The notes under the pieces were generated by a model. The model saw only the letters and a program-made list of their open reading frames with translations, searched no databases and was not told the origin of the DNA. The position numbers were made by a program, and so were the translations under genes. A stretch of DNA of 51,660 nt from Phaeobacter sp. J2-8 (lineage in GTDB: Bacteria > Pseudomonadota > Alphaproteobacteria > Rhodobacterales > Rhodobacteraceae), in contig NZ_JALIEC010000015.1 of NCBI RefSeq assembly GCF_022867865.1, positions 1 through 51,660 of the forward strand, in the 5' to 3' direction. Each line of letters starts with the position of its first letter. The stretch's first letter is position 1. This document shows positions 34,125 through 42,305 of this stretch, piece by piece.

Positions 34125-34961
34125 TCAGAAGTCGGCGCCATCGTCGATGCGGAAGCCCTGGCTCTTGTCCATCATCGCCACGAGGCGAATGATGCAACCG
34201 TCGCCGCGGTCCCAGTTCCAGGGGAAGAACGCAAAGGTACAGCGCTTGCCGGTCACGGCATCAAGATCACCGCCGACGTTTTCAATGCCCAGAATACCGT
34301 TTTTGAACAGGATGTTATGAACCGGTTCCCACTCTGGAAAGGCGACGTCCCACGGAATACCGCCGGACCATTCGAGGTATTCCTTCTCCAGATGCGGCAA
34401 CAGCGGGCCGTTCCGCTGTGGGCCGATGGCGGTGGCCAGCGGGTGGTCATTGGCCTGGGTGTCGTGGCCGACAACCTTGATGCCCTTTTCCACCATCCAC
34501 TCTGCCGCTGACGGCACCAGCCCAGGGCAATAGGCAAAGTAGTCACCATCCTCATAGTCATGGTGCCAGCCGGTGTTGATGATCAGAACGTCCCCCTTGC
34601 GGATCGCTTGACCACAGGCTTTTTCCAGGTCGTCTGCGGTGATCTGTTCCCATTTCTTCTTTGGGATCGAAACAACCAGCCCGGTGCCAAAGAAATGCGG
34701 CAGCGGCACTTCGTCGATGAACGGCGTGCCCTGCACCACATGCGCCGGGGCGTCGATATGGGTGGTGGCGTGCATCGTGGTGGTGATGCGTTGGCTCAGC
34801 ACACCGGATTTCGCCATGTAGTGGATGCGCTCGATCTTGGTGTCCTGAAAATAAGGCCAGTTCGGGTTCTGGAACCCAAAGCGGTGGCTGAGATTGTAGA
34901 ACTCCAGTCCCATGTCGTTGTCGGTGTTCGATTGGAACTCGATGCCACGGATTTCAACCAT
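34125..34961 (-). CDS. Cyclase-family (kynurenine formamidase-like) hydrolase
   Basis: 278 residues of PF04199 type. The metal-binding motif is HATTHIDAPAHVV (the H-x3-H-x-D-x-P-x-H pattern). VLIINTGWHHDYEDGDYFAY and VVGHDTQANDHP are further family segments. These metal-dependent enzymes hydrolyse amides or cyclic imides and lactams (N-formylkynurenine, isatin). Start 34961 is chosen because GAGGAG lies nine bases upstream (MVEIRGIEFQSNTDND); ATG 34970 is less well placed. First gene of the ten-gene operon, so it probably opens a ring or cleaves an amide in the incoming substrate. Confidence 0.9.
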   Translation of the reverse strand: MVEIRGIEFQSNTDNDMGLEFYNLSHRFGFQNPNWPYFQDTKIERIHYMAKSGVLSQRITTTMHATTHIDAPAHVVQGTPFIDEVPLPHFFGTGLVVSIPKKKWEQITADDLEKACGQAIRKGDVLIINTGWHHDYEDGDYFAYCPGLVPSAAEWMVEKGIKVVGHDTQANDHPLATAIGPQRNGPLLPHLEKEYLEWSGGIPWDVAFPEWEPVHNILFKNGILGIENVGGDLDAVTGKRCTFAFFPWNWDRGDGCIIRLVAMMDKSQGFRIDDGADF

Positions 34962-35056
34962 TGGACACATCTCCTCTGTTCGCCGGAATCCCGGCGTTTT
35001 CGATTTTAAACTGTCAGGATGGCTCCTCCACCTGTCCCGCATATTGATGCACATGC

Positions 35057-35069
35057 ACCGCATTGCGGT
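35057..35069. promoter_or_regulatory. Putative IclR operator 1
   Basis: ACCGCATTGCGGT is a perfect palindrome (6-bp arms, one central base) in the 216-base gap between the divergent cyclase operon and iclR, about 96 bases upstream of the cyclase start. Confidence 0.55.
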
Positions 35070-35082
35070 CAATAAAAATATT

Positions 35083-35112
35083 CACGATGCGGTTGACATG
35101 TATCGCATTGTG
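35083..35112. promoter_or_regulatory. Putative IclR operator 2
   Basis: CACGATGCG (35083-35091) and CGCATTGTG (35104-35112) are 9-bp arms with one mismatch and a 12-base centre that includes GTTGACA. It shares the ATGCGG/CCGCAT element with operator 1 thirteen bases away. Confidence 0.5.
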
Positions 35113-35177
35113 GGACACTGATTGAGTAATCACATCCCGCAACCCGCGCCGCAATTACCGATGGGGACACCCTGTAT

Positions 35178-35933
35178 ATGTCTGAAGACAAGACGAAAAA
35201 TGATAGATCCGGCATCCAGGTGATCGCCCGCGCGGCCTCGATACTCAGGGTGTTGAAGGATGCTCAATCGGGTATGAGCTTGGGGAAAATTGCCGAGCTC
35301 GCCGATTTGCCCCGCTCTACGGTACAGAGAATCACCGGCGCATTGGCAGAGGAAAACTTTGTCATCAGCGATATGCAGGGGGGTGGGCTGCGGCTGGGTC
35401 CAGAGCTCAGCACGCTGGCGGGGGCGGCGCATTACAACATCGTCGAACACTGCCGTCTGCTCTTGACCGAACTGACACAGAAAACAGGAGAAACGACTGA
35501 TCTGGCGGTGATGCGCGGCATCGGCATGGTGTTTCTGGATCAGGTGCCGGGAACGCATCGGCTGACCACGGTTTCCAAAGTTGGCGAGGTTTTTCCCCTG
35601 ACCACGACGGCCAATGGCAAAGCCTGCCTTGCGATGATGGATCAGGAAGACGCCATCAAGCTGATCCGCAATGAATGGGATCGCAATGGGGTGACACAGG
35701 ATCTGGCGCAGTTTCTTGCGCAACTTGAAGAGATCCGGAACTGCGGCCTGGCCTATGACCTTGACGAACATGCCTCTGGTGTTTCGGCGATTGGATTTGC
35801 CTTCCGGGATTGGGGCGGCGACCTGCATGCCATATCGGTCCCGGTGCCATCAACGCGTTTTGGCGACCAAATGAAGACGATTGAAAATGCGCTTATCGAC
35901 ACCAGCGCCAACATTCAGCGCACATTCGAGTAG
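35178..35933 (+). CDS. IclR-family transcriptional regulator
   Basis: 251 residues: winged-helix domain with GMSLGKIAELADLPRSTVQR, then an effector domain (TGETTDLAVMRGIGMVFLDQ, FPLTTTANGKACLAMMDQED, YDLDEHASGVSAIGFAF). Divergent from the ten-gene cyclase-to-BKACE operon and separated from it by two inverted repeats, the standard layout for an IclR regulator of a neighbouring catabolic operon. Effector unknown, likely the substrate or first intermediate. Confidence 0.94.
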   Translation: MSEDKTKNDRSGIQVIARAASILRVLKDAQSGMSLGKIAELADLPRSTVQRITGALAEENFVISDMQGGGLRLGPELSTLAGAAHYNIVEHCRLLLTELTQKTGETTDLAVMRGIGMVFLDQVPGTHRLTTVSKVGEVFPLTTTANGKACLAMMDQEDAIKLIRNEWDRNGVTQDLAQFLAQLEEIRNCGLAYDLDEHASGVSAIGFAFRDWGGDLHAISVPVPSTRFGDQMKTIENALIDTSANIQRTFE

Positions 35934-36151
35934 CGTCTGCGAGCAATTTTGGCCCAAAGACATCGGGCCAGAGTGCCCAAGGCGACCGCAGAGAATGCTG
36001 GGCGGCGATATGGGTAATCCGCTTCTTTGACCGGTACAGCGCAAGAATACACGATATTTGGACGCCACGCCCAGCGGTCTTTCCGACACAGACGGAACAC
36101 CGGGCGAGGCCAGATTGGCCGCACCCCAACGCTGGTTCAAACTTCATCCAA
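35934..36151. other. 218-base non-coding gap
   Basis: Between the iclR stop and the response regulator stop. Open frames on the minus strand here (for example across 35850-36140) have no recognisable protein content. I see no hairpin, operator or RNA gene. Confidence 0.5.
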
Positions 36152-36868
36152 TCAAATGGCAATCCGGTGCGTCAAACGTTCCTGAATAAGGCCGGCAATA
36201 CGCGCGGTTTGGCTGCCCACTGGCTGGCCCTCGCGGCGCATCAGAATCAACTTTTCGGCGGCATCGCTTAATGCGTCGTCATGGGCGATACGTGCGACCC
36301 CGCTCAGGAATTGACCGACGTAATCCATGGTTTTGTCATCGGTGCCATCACAGAGGATACCGGCGATATGCGCCATATCGTCCTGAAAAGCGATCTGATC
36401 TGGATGCAACTCGACCTCGGTCAGGGGGCGGGGGCCGGTGGGTTGGCGTTCCGGCGGCAGAAGCGACAGGATCAATTCCTGAAAATTGATCAGCGAAACA
36501 ATGGGTTTCAACATGAACCCATCCGCGCCGGCGGCCACGGCCATATCTTCGGCAAAATCATCGCCACTGGTGCCCAGAATCACCGGGATGCGCGGGCTGC
36601 CAGCGGCCAGTTCGGCAATCAATTCTGCACCCGAACCATCGGGCAGGCCAAGATCGACAATTGTCACCGATGGCCGGTACACCCGCAAATGCCGTCGTGC
36701 CGAGCGCAGACAATCCGCCCGCCTGATGCGCGCACCGGACCTGAGACACAGCAATCGCATCGCCTCACAGGCGAAACGGCTGTCTTCGACCACAAGAACG
36801 GTTAACCCCAACAGGGGTCTTTCCGGTGATGGTGTGCGATCAATTTGCAGATTTTCGAGGTCGTCCAT
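36152..36868 (-). CDS. Response-regulator receiver protein with uncharacterised C-terminal domain
   Basis: 238 residues. The receiver domain is complete: acidic pocket VVEDS, phosphoacceptor Asp in IVDLGLPDG, Ser/Thr in GTSGDD and Lys in MLKPI. The last about 100 residues (from HPDQIAFQDDMAHIAGILCD) are helical and contain no recognisable DNA-binding or output domain. No histidine kinase gene adjoins. GGAGGG six bases before ATG 36868 supports this start. It may act by protein-protein contact. Confidence 0.85.
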   Translation of the reverse strand: MDDLENLQIDRTPSPERPLLGLTVLVVEDSRFACEAMRLLCLRSGARIRRADCLRSARRHLRVYRPSVTIVDLGLPDGSGAELIAELAAGSPRIPVILGTSGDDFAEDMAVAAGADGFMLKPIVSLINFQELILSLLPPERQPTGPRPLTEVELHPDQIAFQDDMAHIAGILCDGTDDKTMDYVGQFLSGVARIAHDDALSDAAEKLILMRREGQPVGSQTARIAGLIQERLTHRIAI

Positions 36869-37002
36869 GCCTAGCCCTCCAATTCCCTCCAGAATGCGCA
36901 TTCGAAGTTACCAAAGGTTTAATGCGCGCTCCTGTCCAATTGCCTGTTGCCGCCACAACGGCGATAACCTTCGCAAATGACCCGCAAACAGGAGCCTCGC
37001 CC

Positions 37003-37407
37003 ATGATCGGCCGCCTCAATCACGTTGCCATCGCCGTCCCTGACCTTGACGCCGCTGCGGCGCAATATCGCTCTGCTTTGGGGGCCACAGTCGGCGCACC
37101 GCAGGACGAACCGGATCATGGCGTCACGGTGATTTTCATCGAATTGCCAAACACCAAAATCGAATTGCTTTACCCCCTGGGCGAAGATTCCCCCATCCAA
37201 AGGTTTCTGGACAAAAACCCGGCCTGCGGCATTCATCATATCTGCTACGAAGTAGACGACATCCTGGCCGCGCGCGACCATTTGCAATCCACCGGCGCCC
37301 GGGTTCTGGGCAGTGGCGAACCAAAGATCGGCGCCCATGGCAAACCGGTTTTGTTCTTGCATCCCAAAGACTTCAACGGCTGTCTCGTTGAACTGGAACA
37401 GGTGTAA
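37003..37407 (+). CDS. mce: Methylmalonyl-CoA epimerase
   Basis: 134-residue VOC-fold epimerase interconverting (2R)- and (2S)-methylmalonyl-CoA in propionyl-CoA catabolism. MIGRLNHVAIAVPDLDAAAA (first metal His), PNTKIELLYPLGEDSPIQRF, GIHHICYEVDDI and FLHPKDFNGCLVELEQV (last metal Glu) are hallmarks. ATG 37003 follows AGGAG; further upstream frame is not family sequence. Followed six bases later by the DUF1467 gene. Confidence 0.94.
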   Translation: MIGRLNHVAIAVPDLDAAAAQYRSALGATVGAPQDEPDHGVTVIFIELPNTKIELLYPLGEDSPIQRFLDKNPACGIHHICYEVDDILAARDHLQSTGARVLGSGEPKIGAHGKPVLFLHPKDFNGCLVELEQV

Positions 37408-37413
37408 TCGAAA

Positions 37414-37701
37414 ATGGCCATCACATCCGCCATCGTGCTTTTTGCTGTTTTGTGGTTCATGACCTTTCTGGTGGTCATCCCGTTTCGCATCCAGACCCAG
37501 GGCGATCTGGGCGAGGTGGTTGAAGGCACCCACGCCGGTGCCCCCCAAGTGCATAACCTGAAGCGCAAGGCATGGATCACCACCGCCATCGCCGGCGTCC
37601 TCTGGGCGATTTTGACAGCAATCATCCTACTAGAGATCGTGACCGTCCGCGACATCGACAGCTGGATGTTCCAACGGATGCCGCCCGCGACCACGCAATA
37701 G
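37414..37701 (+). CDS. DUF1467 family small membrane protein
   Basis: 95 residues with two transmembrane segments (SAIVLFAVLWFMTFLVVIPF and AWITTAIAGVLWAILTAIIL). PFRIQTQGDLGEVVEGTHAG is a family signature. Function unknown; in Rhodobacteraceae it sits next to methylmalonyl-CoA epimerase and nitroreductase-like genes. Co-transcribed with mce. Confidence 0.92.
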   Translation: MAITSAIVLFAVLWFMTFLVVIPFRIQTQGDLGEVVEGTHAGAPQVHNLKRKAWITTAIAGVLWAILTAIILLEIVTVRDIDSWMFQRMPPATTQ

Positions 37702-37714
37702 GCAAACGCCCCGT

Positions 37715-37738
37715 TTTCCCGGCATTACCGCCGGGAAA
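37715..37738. terminator. Hairpin terminator between convergent genes
   Basis: TTTCCCGGC (37715-37723) and GCCGGGAAA (37730-37738) are a perfect 9-bp inverted repeat with a six-base loop, placed between the DUF1467 stop and across the stop of the convergent gene (37725). Only short T/A runs flank it. Confidence 0.55.
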
Positions 37739-38414
37739 GCGCGTGATAAATATGGGTAAAGGTCGCCGCCCCCAGAATCGGAATCAGCAGGTTCACCAAC
37801 GGGATACTCAGCGGCATCGCCATCAACACCCCGGCAATCCAGATCGTGCCAAGATGTTTCTTGCGCATCGCGCGCGCGCCGTCGCGGCCAATGCGCCGCA
37901 TCGCGGCCAGGGTGAAATATTCCCGCCCCAACAAGAACCCGTTCATTCCCCAAAAGATGAACAGCGCGGCAAAGGGCAACATCACGTAAAGGATGATCGC
38001 CAGGATATTTGCCGCCACCAATACACCCAGGAAATTCAGCGTATCGCGCAGCGCATCGGCAAAGGGCACCGGGGCAGCGGCGGGCAAATGCGAATAATGT
38101 CGGTCTTCGACCGCCTGCGCCACCTCGTCCAAAAACAGCGATGTGATCGCTGAGGCCACCGGCACCATCAAAAACGCCGACAACACCACCATGAAGATCA
38201 GCGACCCAAAACTGAGCAGATCGCCAACCCAGGTCACCTCGCCCACCAGCGGCAATGTCGTTGTGTCGCCGGTCATCCATTCGACCAGCCACAACAGCCC
38301 GGCATAGGCACCAAACAACAACGCCAACGTCAGACCGATTCCCATGCCAAGGACACGACGAAAGCGCGGATCGCTCAGCTGGGCCAGAGATTTGGTAAAG
38401 GCGGCAAGAATCAT
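37725..38414 (-). CDS. EI24/CysZ-like membrane protein
   Basis: 229 residues, about four to five transmembrane segments (GIGLTLALLFGAYAGLLWLV, FMVVLSAFLMVPVASAITSL, LGVLVAANILAIILYVMLPF). The FLDEVAQAVEDRHYSHLPAA segment, MNGFLLGREYFTLAAMRRIG and NLLIPILGAATFTHIYH match the EI24 family, to which the sulfate transporter CysZ belongs. Substrate unknown. Overlaps the nitroreductase gene by four bases. Confidence 0.85.
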   Translation of the reverse strand: MILAAFTKSLAQLSDPRFRRVLGMGIGLTLALLFGAYAGLLWLVEWMTGDTTTLPLVGEVTWVGDLLSFGSLIFMVVLSAFLMVPVASAITSLFLDEVAQAVEDRHYSHLPAAAPVPFADALRDTLNFLGVLVAANILAIILYVMLPFAALFIFWGMNGFLLGREYFTLAAMRRIGRDGARAMRKKHLGTIWIAGVLMAMPLSIPLVNLLIPILGAATFTHIYHALSRR

Positions 38415-38989
38415 GTGTCCATCCAGGTTGTCTTGGCTGTCAGATCCGGGCGCGGGCGTTCGGGCGGTGCGGCACGTTCGGTGCCGATATGCAGGATGCC
38501 CGCCACCTGTTCCCCGGCGGACAACCCCAGACCCTGTTCAACAAAATCACGGTCATGACTGGCCCAACCCGACAACCAGTTCGCCCCCCACCCCGAGGCC
38601 AAAGCCGCATTCAGCAGCGCCAGACAGACCGCCCCGGCGGAATAGAATTGCTCTATCTCCGGCACTTTTTCCGAAGCAACCGGCGCGGCAACCACAACCA
38701 CCGCCAGCGGGCTGTCGGCAAAGGCGGCCTGGGCCTTGGCAATCTGTTCGCCATCCATCGCCAGCGCCGCACCCCGCGCACCAACCAGCGCCGCCAATCG
38801 GTCCAGCGCCGCACGTTCCAACACGATAAACCGCCAGGGTTCCAGCTTGCCATGATCGGGGCTGCGCGCCGCCGCGGTCAGGATCGGGGCCAGTGCCGCA
38901 CGATCCGGCGCCGGCGCCTGCAATGTCTTGGCCGGGCGGGACCGGCGGTTCAACAGAAATTCCATGGCGGCAGGATTCGGCTGGGGCAT
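38411..38989 (-). CDS. Nitroreductase-family flavoprotein
   Basis: 192-residue FMN-dependent reductase: LLNRRSRPAKTLQAPAPDR is the FMN-phosphate-binding RRS motif, AARSPDHGKLEPWRFIVLER and AGAVCLALLNAALASGWGAN follow, and GILHIGT is near the end. YdjA-like in size and pattern. Substrates of this branch are broad (nitro compounds, quinones). Head of a two-gene unit with the EI24 protein; ATG at 38989. Confidence 0.9.
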   Translation of the reverse strand: MPQPNPAAMEFLLNRRSRPAKTLQAPAPDRAALAPILTAAARSPDHGKLEPWRFIVLERAALDRLAALVGARGAALAMDGEQIAKAQAAFADSPLAVVVVAAPVASEKVPEIEQFYSAGAVCLALLNAALASGWGANWLSGWASHDRDFVEQGLGLSAGEQVAGILHIGTERAAPPERPRPDLTAKTTWMDT

Positions 38990-39086
38990 CGGATCTCCAA
39001 TGTATCGCGCGTTATGTCATGCCTTCGGTATGTCACCCGCCCCGTGCCGGGTTTCAAGTGCCCTGCCCCCGGTTTATGCCAGAGAG

Positions 39087-39344
39087 ATGAGGAAGCTGCC
39101 CGATCTTGCCCACCTGGCCCAGACCGACACCGACATCGCCGTGCGCGTCACGCCGGGGGCCTCGCGCAATGCGATTACCGTCGCAGAGGGGCTTATTTCC
39201 GTCCGCGTTACGGCCCCGCCACAGGATGGCAAAGCCAATGAAGCGGTGCGCAAATTGCTTGCCAAATCTCTGGGTCTGGCCAAATCCCGGTTGACCTTGG
39301 TCCGGGGGGCGACATCACGGGACAAGGTTTTTCGGGTGAATTAG
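39087..39344 (+). CDS. DUF167/UPF0235 protein (YggU-like)
   Basis: 85 residues: VRVTPGASRNAITVAEGLIS, RVTAPPQDGKANEAVRKLLA and LGLAKSRLTLVRGATSRDKV, which is the whole UPF0235 domain. Function unknown; small alpha/beta fold. ATG 39087 follows AGAGAG. Longer in-frame readings overlap the divergent nitroreductase start and are rejected. Confidence 0.93.
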   Translation: MRKLPDLAHLAQTDTDIAVRVTPGASRNAITVAEGLISVRVTAPPQDGKANEAVRKLLAKSLGLAKSRLTLVRGATSRDKVFRVN

Positions 39345-39353
39345 TCAAGCGGC

Positions 39354-39875
39354 TTATCGCGGCGCCAGCCCTTCGGTCGGGGGACGCGGCGAAGAAGCGG
39401 TCACAAATTCTGCCCGGCGCTTTTCATAGAACGCGTTGCCGCCGGTGGTCACCACATAATGCATGTTGTTGTAATTGGCCTGATACCAGGCTGCGTGGAA
39501 AAACTTGGCAATTCCGACATGCGGGTGCCGTGTCCCGCTGAGCACCGCGCGGGCGGCCTCCTGTGCCAGCGGCGCGCCGCGATCGGTCATCGGTTTCGAC
39601 ATGACGCCGGGGGCAAATTGGTTTTTCTGGCTGACGACACCACAGACGGTGTTCGGGAAAGCATCCGATTTGACCCGGTTCATCACCACACTGCCGACCG
39701 CGATCATCCCGTCCCAGCTGGACCTGTTGGATTCAAAATACATCGCCCGCGACATGCATTCCAAATCCGCGGCCTGTGGTTTGGATGGCTTTGATTTCGG
39801 GCCGCCACAGGCCGCCAAAACGGACAAACCGACCAAAGCGATGACCCGCAGGCCGGTCATTTGGGTTACGGACAT
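39354..39875 (-). CDS. Cell-wall hydrolase, SleB-like lipoprotein
   Basis: 173 residues: signal with lipobox LSVLAACG, a short Lys/Pro linker and a hydrolase_2 (SleB/CwlJ) domain: CMSRAMYFESNRSSWDGMIA with the catalytic Glu, VMNRVKSDAFPNTVCGVVSQ, NQFAPGVMSKP and IAKFFHAAWYQ. Probably a peptidoglycan-cleaving lipoprotein at the envelope. ATG 39875 begins MSVTQMTGLRVIALVGLSVL; an ATG at 39860 is possible. The frame open to 39992 is not used. Confidence 0.88.
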   Translation of the reverse strand: MSVTQMTGLRVIALVGLSVLAACGGPKSKPSKPQAADLECMSRAMYFESNRSSWDGMIAVGSVVMNRVKSDAFPNTVCGVVSQKNQFAPGVMSKPMTDRGAPLAQEAARAVLSGTRHPHVGIAKFFHAAWYQANYNNMHYVVTTGGNAFYEKRRAEFVTASSPRPPTEGLAPR

Positions 39876-40074
39876 GAGTGCGGCCTTTTCTTGGGACTTT
39901 GGGACGGAGCGCATCGCCAGATTTACCCGGCATTCGCCGCCAAGGGCAAGGGGCGGCTTTGCCCGGGACACACGCCCAGACCAAAGCATCACGCCCAGGG
40001 ATTAAACACCAAAAGGCGCGGCAAAAATCCCGTTAGCAGCCTGATAAAAAACGGAAATCAATCCCGACCGGCGT

Positions 40075-40314
40075 CTAGTCTTCGCCTTCGTTGCGCCGGT
40101 ACACCCCTTCGGGCAGGTCGATCGCCGTGGCCAGATCACGCATTTGCGATATGGAAAAGGTGATTTTATGCACCTTGTCTTCGCGCGGATCGTATTGTTC
40201 GACGGTGATACATTCCGCAAAGCTGTTGACGACAACATCCTCCTGAAGCGGTGTTTCGCCTTCATCCACCAGTGTGACCACTGTGGCATCAAATTCGTGC
40301 TCGATGCTGAACAT
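40075..40314 (-). CDS. Small conserved hypothetical protein
   Basis: 79 residues: MFSIEHEFDATVVTLVDEGE, then VEQYDPREDKVHKITFSISQ, ending with an acidic YRRNEGED. No signal or membrane segment. Acidic and beta-rich in appearance; I do not recognise a named family, though codon usage and starts look genuine. It lies alone, followed by 122 bases before the M48 gene. Confidence 0.75.
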   Translation of the reverse strand: MFSIEHEFDATVVTLVDEGETPLQEDVVVNSFAECITVEQYDPREDKVHKITFSISQMRDLATAIDLPEGVYRRNEGED

Positions 40315-40435
40315 AGCCGCAGATTAGCCACTGATCCGGCATTTGCAACCGCGGCCCGCCGATAACCGGAATTTGCCGCTTCGTGATCATTCGCCTCTGG
40401 CACCTTGCCGGAACCCTCCGTAATCTGGGGTGGAT

Positions 40436-41165
40436 ATGATCCGCTATGTACTCTTCATTTCCCTGTTTCTGCTCTCGGCCTGCGCCGAGATCACACCCAT
40501 GCCGCCCACAGCGCCCGGGGATGAAAGAGACACGCTCAGCGATGTCGAAATCCAACGCTTTGCCGACCGCGCCGCCCGGCAATTCGTCCGTGTGGTCGAA
40601 ACGGTAGAGCCGGTCGCCGAAGCCGAATGTCGCAATCGCACGCGGGATGTGTCCTGCGATTTTCAGATTGTGGTGGATGATCGGCTGAACCAGCCGCCAA
40701 ATGCGTTTCACACGCTGGATCGCAATGGCCAGCCGATCATCGCATTCAACCTTGCGCTGATTCTGGCGGTGGAAAACGCCGATGAGCTGGCCTTTATCAT
40801 GGGCCATGAGGCCGCACACCACATTGCCAGGCCATATTGAACGCGCCCGCCAGAACGCGACCCTCGGCGCGCAGGTCCTGGCCAGTGCGGCGGCGACGAT
40901 ATCCGGTGGCGACAGCGATGCCATCCGCGCCGGGCAACAGCTGGGCGCGGCCATCGGACGCCAGAGTTTCACCAAGGATTTCGAGCTGGAGGCAGATGCC
41001 CTTGGCACGATCATCGCCTACCGGGCCGGGTATGATCCGGTGAAGGGCGCGAAATTCTTTAGCCGCATTCCTGATCCCGGCAACCGGTTTCTGGGCACCC
41101 ATCCGCCCAATGCCGCGCGCATCGAAACGGTGCGCCGGGTCGCGGCGGGGCTACAGGGCAGCTAA
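40436..41165 (+). CDS. M48-family zinc metalloprotease lipoprotein, frameshifted
   Basis: Corrected length 242 residues. Signal MIRYVLFISLFLLSACAE with lipobox LSAC; zinc motif HEAAHH (His124, Glu125, His128); third ligand region FELEADALG. The first frame dies at 40840 after HEAAHHIARPY. The other frame resumes GHIERARQNATLGAQVLASA. Removing the extra A at 40829 (GCCAGGC to GCCGGC) restores HHIAGHIERAR. The only insertion among six indels in the window. Family members resemble BepA/Loi-type periplasmic proteases for outer membrane quality control. Confidence 0.88.
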
Positions 41166-41292
41166 CGCCAATTCCCCGCTCGCGACAGCGACTTGCGCAG
41201 TGACGCTGTGTCGGAACGTCGGTGTTCATGTTCCAACAATGTCGAAAACCCTCTAGACTGCGCCGAAATCACCCGCGGGGACGTCGATTGCC

Positions 41293-42294
41293 ATGGCAGT
41301 GACATTGAAAGAGGTCGCAGAACGCGCCGGGGTGTCCCGGTCGGCGGTGTCACGCACCTTTACCGATGGGGCATCGGTGTCGGCGAAAATGCGCAGCAAG
41401 GTGGAAAAAGCCGCGCGTGAATTGGGCTATAGCCCGAATGCGCTGGCCTCGTCGCTGACCACCGGGCGCACAAAGCTGATCGGGTTGGTCTCCAACAACT
41501 TTCACAACCCGGTGTTTCTGGAGGTATTCGATCTTTTCACCCGTGGCATTCAGGATCGCGGCCTGCGGCCCCTGTTGGTCAACCTGTCAGAGGAAACCGA
41601 TGCCCAGGCCACGCAACGCATGTTGCAGCAATATTCGGTGGATGGGGTTGTTGTGGCGTCCTCCACCCTGCCACCGGGGTTTTCGCGTGCGTTTCGCGAT
41701 GTGGATGTGCCGGTGGTCCATGCCTTTGGCCGCGCGACCACCCCGGCCCAGGTGCATATGGTCGGGATAGACAACACGGCCTGCGGGCGCATGGCAGCGC
41801 GGGAATTCATCACGCGCGGCTATCGCGCGCTTGCGTTCCTTGGCGGGCCAGAGGCCGCAACATCGACCCAGGACCGGCTGTCCGGCTTCCTGTCTGAAAT
41901 TGCCCAGCACCCGGACATAACCGCCAGTTTCAGTTTTGCCGAGGCCTATTCCTTTGACGCGGGTCGCGCGGAAATGGAACGTCTTTTGACCTGTGTCCCG
42001 GCAGAGGCCTATTTCTGCGGCGATGATGTCCTGGCGATTGGGGCGCTTTCGGCGATCAAGGATCGCGGGCTGACGGTGCCCGGCGACATCGGTATTCTGG
42101 GCCTGAATGACATGCAAATCTCAGGCTGGCCCAATATCGACCTGACGACCATCCGGCAGCCGTTTCCACAAATCGTGGCCTCGGCGTTGGACATGATCAC
42201 ATCAATGCTGAAGGCGCCTGCAAGTCTTCCGGAAACCCGGGTTTTTCCCTGTACGCTGGTTGAACGCGGAACACTGCGATTGCCGCCGCGGTGA
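41293..42294 (+). CDS. LacI-family transcriptional regulator
   Basis: 333 residues. The HTH is VTLKEVAERAGVSRSAVSRT followed by the hinge-type ELGYSPNALASSLTTGRTKL; the sugar-binding domain runs to the end, with VDGVVVASSTLPPG and GDDVLAIGALSAIKDRGLTV, and IGILGLNDMQISGW. Convergent to the Gfo/Idh gene and at the edge of the inositol-like cluster. Its likely operator is the 14-bp palindrome at 44414, by position. Effector likely an inositol or related cyclitol. Confidence 0.93.
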   Translation: MAVTLKEVAERAGVSRSAVSRTFTDGASVSAKMRSKVEKAARELGYSPNALASSLTTGRTKLIGLVSNNFHNPVFLEVFDLFTRGIQDRGLRPLLVNLSEETDAQATQRMLQQYSVDGVVVASSTLPPGFSRAFRDVDVPVVHAFGRATTPAQVHMVGIDNTACGRMAAREFITRGYRALAFLGGPEAATSTQDRLSGFLSEIAQHPDITASFSFAEAYSFDAGRAEMERLLTCVPAEAYFCGDDVLAIGALSAIKDRGLTVPGDIGILGLNDMQISGWPNIDLTTIRQPFPQIVASALDMITSMLKAPASLPETRVFPCTLVERGTLRLPPR

Positions 42295-42305
42295 TCCGCG
42301 TGCCC

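Noticed and set aside
35093-35120. TTGACA as a -35 element of iclR
   Set aside because: No acceptable -10 at 16-18 bases downstream; it may be part of the operator only.
42284-42300. Small GC hairpin CGCGG-tgat-CCGCG at the lacI/Gfo junction
   Set aside because: Five-base stem without T run is expected by chance in this base composition, so not called a terminator.
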